Source: CBDTTW01 sp965363675
GTDB taxonomy: Bacteria > Bacteroidota > Rhodothermia > Rhodothermales > DASSAV01
NCBI GenBank assembly: GCA_965363675.1
Contig: CBDTTW010000191.1
Location: 1 to 5,771, forward strand
Direction of reading: 5' to 3'
DNA: 5,771 nucleotides
In this document: in pieces, positions 4,367 through 5,771 of the stretch
How positions within the stretch are numbered: the stretch's first letter is position 1
Layout: every line of letters begins with the position of its first letter
Program-made: the position numbers and the translations under genes
Notes under the pieces: model-generated
Told to the model about the DNA's origin: nothing
Database searches by the model: none
The model's input: only the letters and a program-made list of their open reading frames with translations

Positions 4367-5771
4367 ATGGAACAGTCCGCACAAGAAGCATGGAAGCAGT
4401 GTCTCGATCTCATTCGGGACAGCATCCCGCGCCAGAGCTACAAAACCTGGTTTGAGCCGCTGCGCGTGCTCAAGCTGGAGCAGGACGACGAGCAGACGCG
4501 GCTGACCGTGCAGCTTCCGAGCCGGTTCTACTTCGAGTGGCTGGAGGAACACTACTTCAGCCTGCTGCGCCGCACCATCACGAAGGTGCTCGGGCCGCAG
4601 GGGCGGCTTTACTACGACATCGCGGTGGAGCGGACCGCCCCGCCGATGCCGGCGCGCCGCGCCGAGCCGGCGCCTACGCCCGCCGGCATGCTGCGGCCGT
4701 TCGCCGACGAGGAGCGCCCCGCCGAGCGGCCGGCGGCCGAGCCGCGCCCGGAGCGCGCCGCCCACGCGCCCGACCGGCCCCCCGCCGAGGCCCGCCCCCC
4801 CGCCGAGAGCCGCCCGGCGCCGCCGGTCCGCGCCGAAAGCCTGCTCAACCCGTCGTACACCTTCGAGCGCCACATCGAGGGCGACTGCAACCGCCTCGCG
4901 CGGAGCGCCTCGCTGGCTATCGCCGAGCAACCGGGGGCCACCAGCTTCAACCCGTTCCTGATCTACGGCGGCGTAGGGCTGGGCAAGACCCACCTCATCC
5001 AGGCCATCGGCAACTACGCCCGGATGTACAACAAGGTCGGCTCGGTGCTCTACGTCTCGAGCGAGCGCTTCACGAACGACTTCGTGCAGTCGATCCAGCA
5101 CAACCGCGTGAGCGACTTTTCGATGTACTACCGCCAGATCGACCTGATCATCGTGGACGACATCCAGTTTTTCAGCGGCAAGGAGAAAACGCAGGAGGAG
5201 TTCTTCCACATCTTCAACGCGCTCCACCAGTCGGGCAAGCAGATCGTGCTCTCGGCCGACCGGCCGCCGCGCGAGATCCAGGGCATCGAGGAGCGGCTGC
5301 TCTCGCGCTTCCAGTGGGGCCTCTCGGCCGACGTGCAGCCGCCCGAGCTGGAGACGCGCATCGCCATCTTGCAGCGCAAGGCCGAGGACGACGGCATCGA
5401 GATGCCCCCCGACGTGATCGACTTCGTGGCGCACAACGTCAAGAGCAACATCCGCGAACTCGAAGGCGCCATGATCCGCCTGCTCGCCCAGGCCACGCTT
5501 TACAAGCGCGAGATCGACCTGATGCTCGCCAAGGAGGTGCTGCGCGACTTGCTCAAGGACGTGCGCGTCAACCTGAGCATCGAGGACATCCAGCGAGCCA
5601 CCTGCGAGTACTTCAACATCTCCGAAAACCAGGTGCGGGACAAAACCCGCAAGCGCGAGGTGGTGCAGGCCCGCCAGGTCGCCATGTACTTCAGCAAACA
5701 GCTCACGCAGCACTCGCTCAAGACGATCGGGCTGCACTTCGGCGGGCGCGACCACTCGACGGTGATCCACG
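4367..5771 (+). CDS. dnaA: Chromosomal replication initiator DnaA (3' end beyond the window)
   Basis: DnaA is the AAA+ ATPase that binds and melts the chromosomal origin and loads the helicase. 468 codons are present. Domain I (about 1-90: EAWKQCLDLIRDSI, YKTWFEPL) handles self-interaction and helicase contact. Domain II (about 91-155) is a low-complexity Pro/Ala/Glu/Arg linker. Domain III begins with NPSYTFERHIEGDCN and has Walker A GGVGLGKTH (201-209), Walker B IIVDDIQ (261-267), sensor 1 LSADRPP (295-301), the arginine finger LLSRFQWG (Arg314) and sensor 2 NIRELEGA (Arg363). Domain IV has the helix-turn-helix and the signature GGRDHSTVIH (459-468), where the window ends; by comparison with E. 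coli about 30 residues are missing. The ATG at 4367 gives a standard N-terminus; no Shine-Dalgarno sequence precedes it. It is divergent from the DUF177 gene. Identification is firm. Confidence 0.98.
   Translation, partial: MEQSAQEAWKQCLDLIRDSIPRQSYKTWFEPLRVLKLEQDDEQTRLTVQLPSRFYFEWLEEHYFSLLRRTITKVLGPQGRLYYDIAVERTAPPMPARRAEPAPTPAGMLRPFADEERPAERPAAEPRPERAAHAPDRPPAEARPPAESRPAPPVRAESLLNPSYTFERHIEGDCNRLARSASLAIAEQPGATSFNPFLIYGGVGLGKTHLIQAIGNYARMYNKVGSVLYVSSERFTNDFVQSIQHNRVSDFSMYYRQIDLIIVDDIQFFSGKEKTQEEFFHIFNALHQSGKQIVLSADRPPREIQGIEERLLSRFQWGLSADVQPPELETRIAILQRKAEDDGIEMPPDVIDFVAHNVKSNIRELEGAMIRLLAQATLYKREIDLMLAKEVLRDLLKDVRVNLSIEDIQRATCEYFNISENQVRDKTRKREVVQARQVAMYFSKQLTQHSLKTIGLHFGGRDHSTVIH

Noticed and set aside
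4289..5770. Long minus-strand reading frame opposite dnaA
   Set aside because: It mirrors the dnaA codons, has a low-complexity product and no recognisable motif, while dnaA itself is certain.

Overview
The window is GC-rich (about two-thirds G+C by eye). It holds six protein genes in two divergent groups, and both end genes run off the window. On the minus strand, reading from about 4018 down to 1, the order is a DUF177/YceD-family protein, rpmF (ribosomal protein bL32), plsX, fabH and fabD (3' end cut off). On the plus strand dnaA starts at 4367 and runs off the right edge. No RNA gene, insertion sequence, phage gene or CRISPR array was seen.

Organism: probably a high-GC member of the Bacteroidota/Rhodothermota side of the bacteria (Rhodothermus/Salinibacter-like), at moderate to low confidence. 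None of the six start codons has a recognisable Shine-Dalgarno sequence, which is typical of that lineage. The promoter-like sequence before the DUF177 gene fits a TTG / TAnnTT pattern better than the classical -35/-10. The L32 N-terminus (MPNPK) also fits. No 16S rRNA is present to settle it.

Layout: 1-933 fabD; 967-2019 fabH; 2058-3062 plsX; 3063-3251 a gap with a strong minus-strand intrinsic terminator and a probable internal promoter zone; 3252-3443 rpmF; 3444-3511 a spacer with a small hairpin; 3512-4018 DUF177; 4019-4366 the divergent intergenic region; 4367-5771 dnaA. The intergenic region holds a perfect 20-bp palindrome, promoter-like sequences for both directions and a terminator-like hairpin in the dnaA leader. 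It has no recognisable DnaA-box cluster.

How the genes work together: FabD makes malonyl-ACP, FabH condenses it with acyl-CoA to start fatty-acid chains, and PlsX turns finished acyl-ACP into acyl-phosphate for phospholipid synthesis. DUF177 and L32 tie this cluster to ribosome production, an order familiar from E. coli (yceD-rpmF-plsX-fabH-fabD). Here it stands head to head with the replication initiator, so membrane synthesis, ribosome assembly and replication initiation share one 348-bp control region. The genes are ordinary housekeeping genes. The points worth a second look are in the regulatory DNA and in an abrupt codon-usage change inside fabD; I see no evidence of a new multi-gene system.
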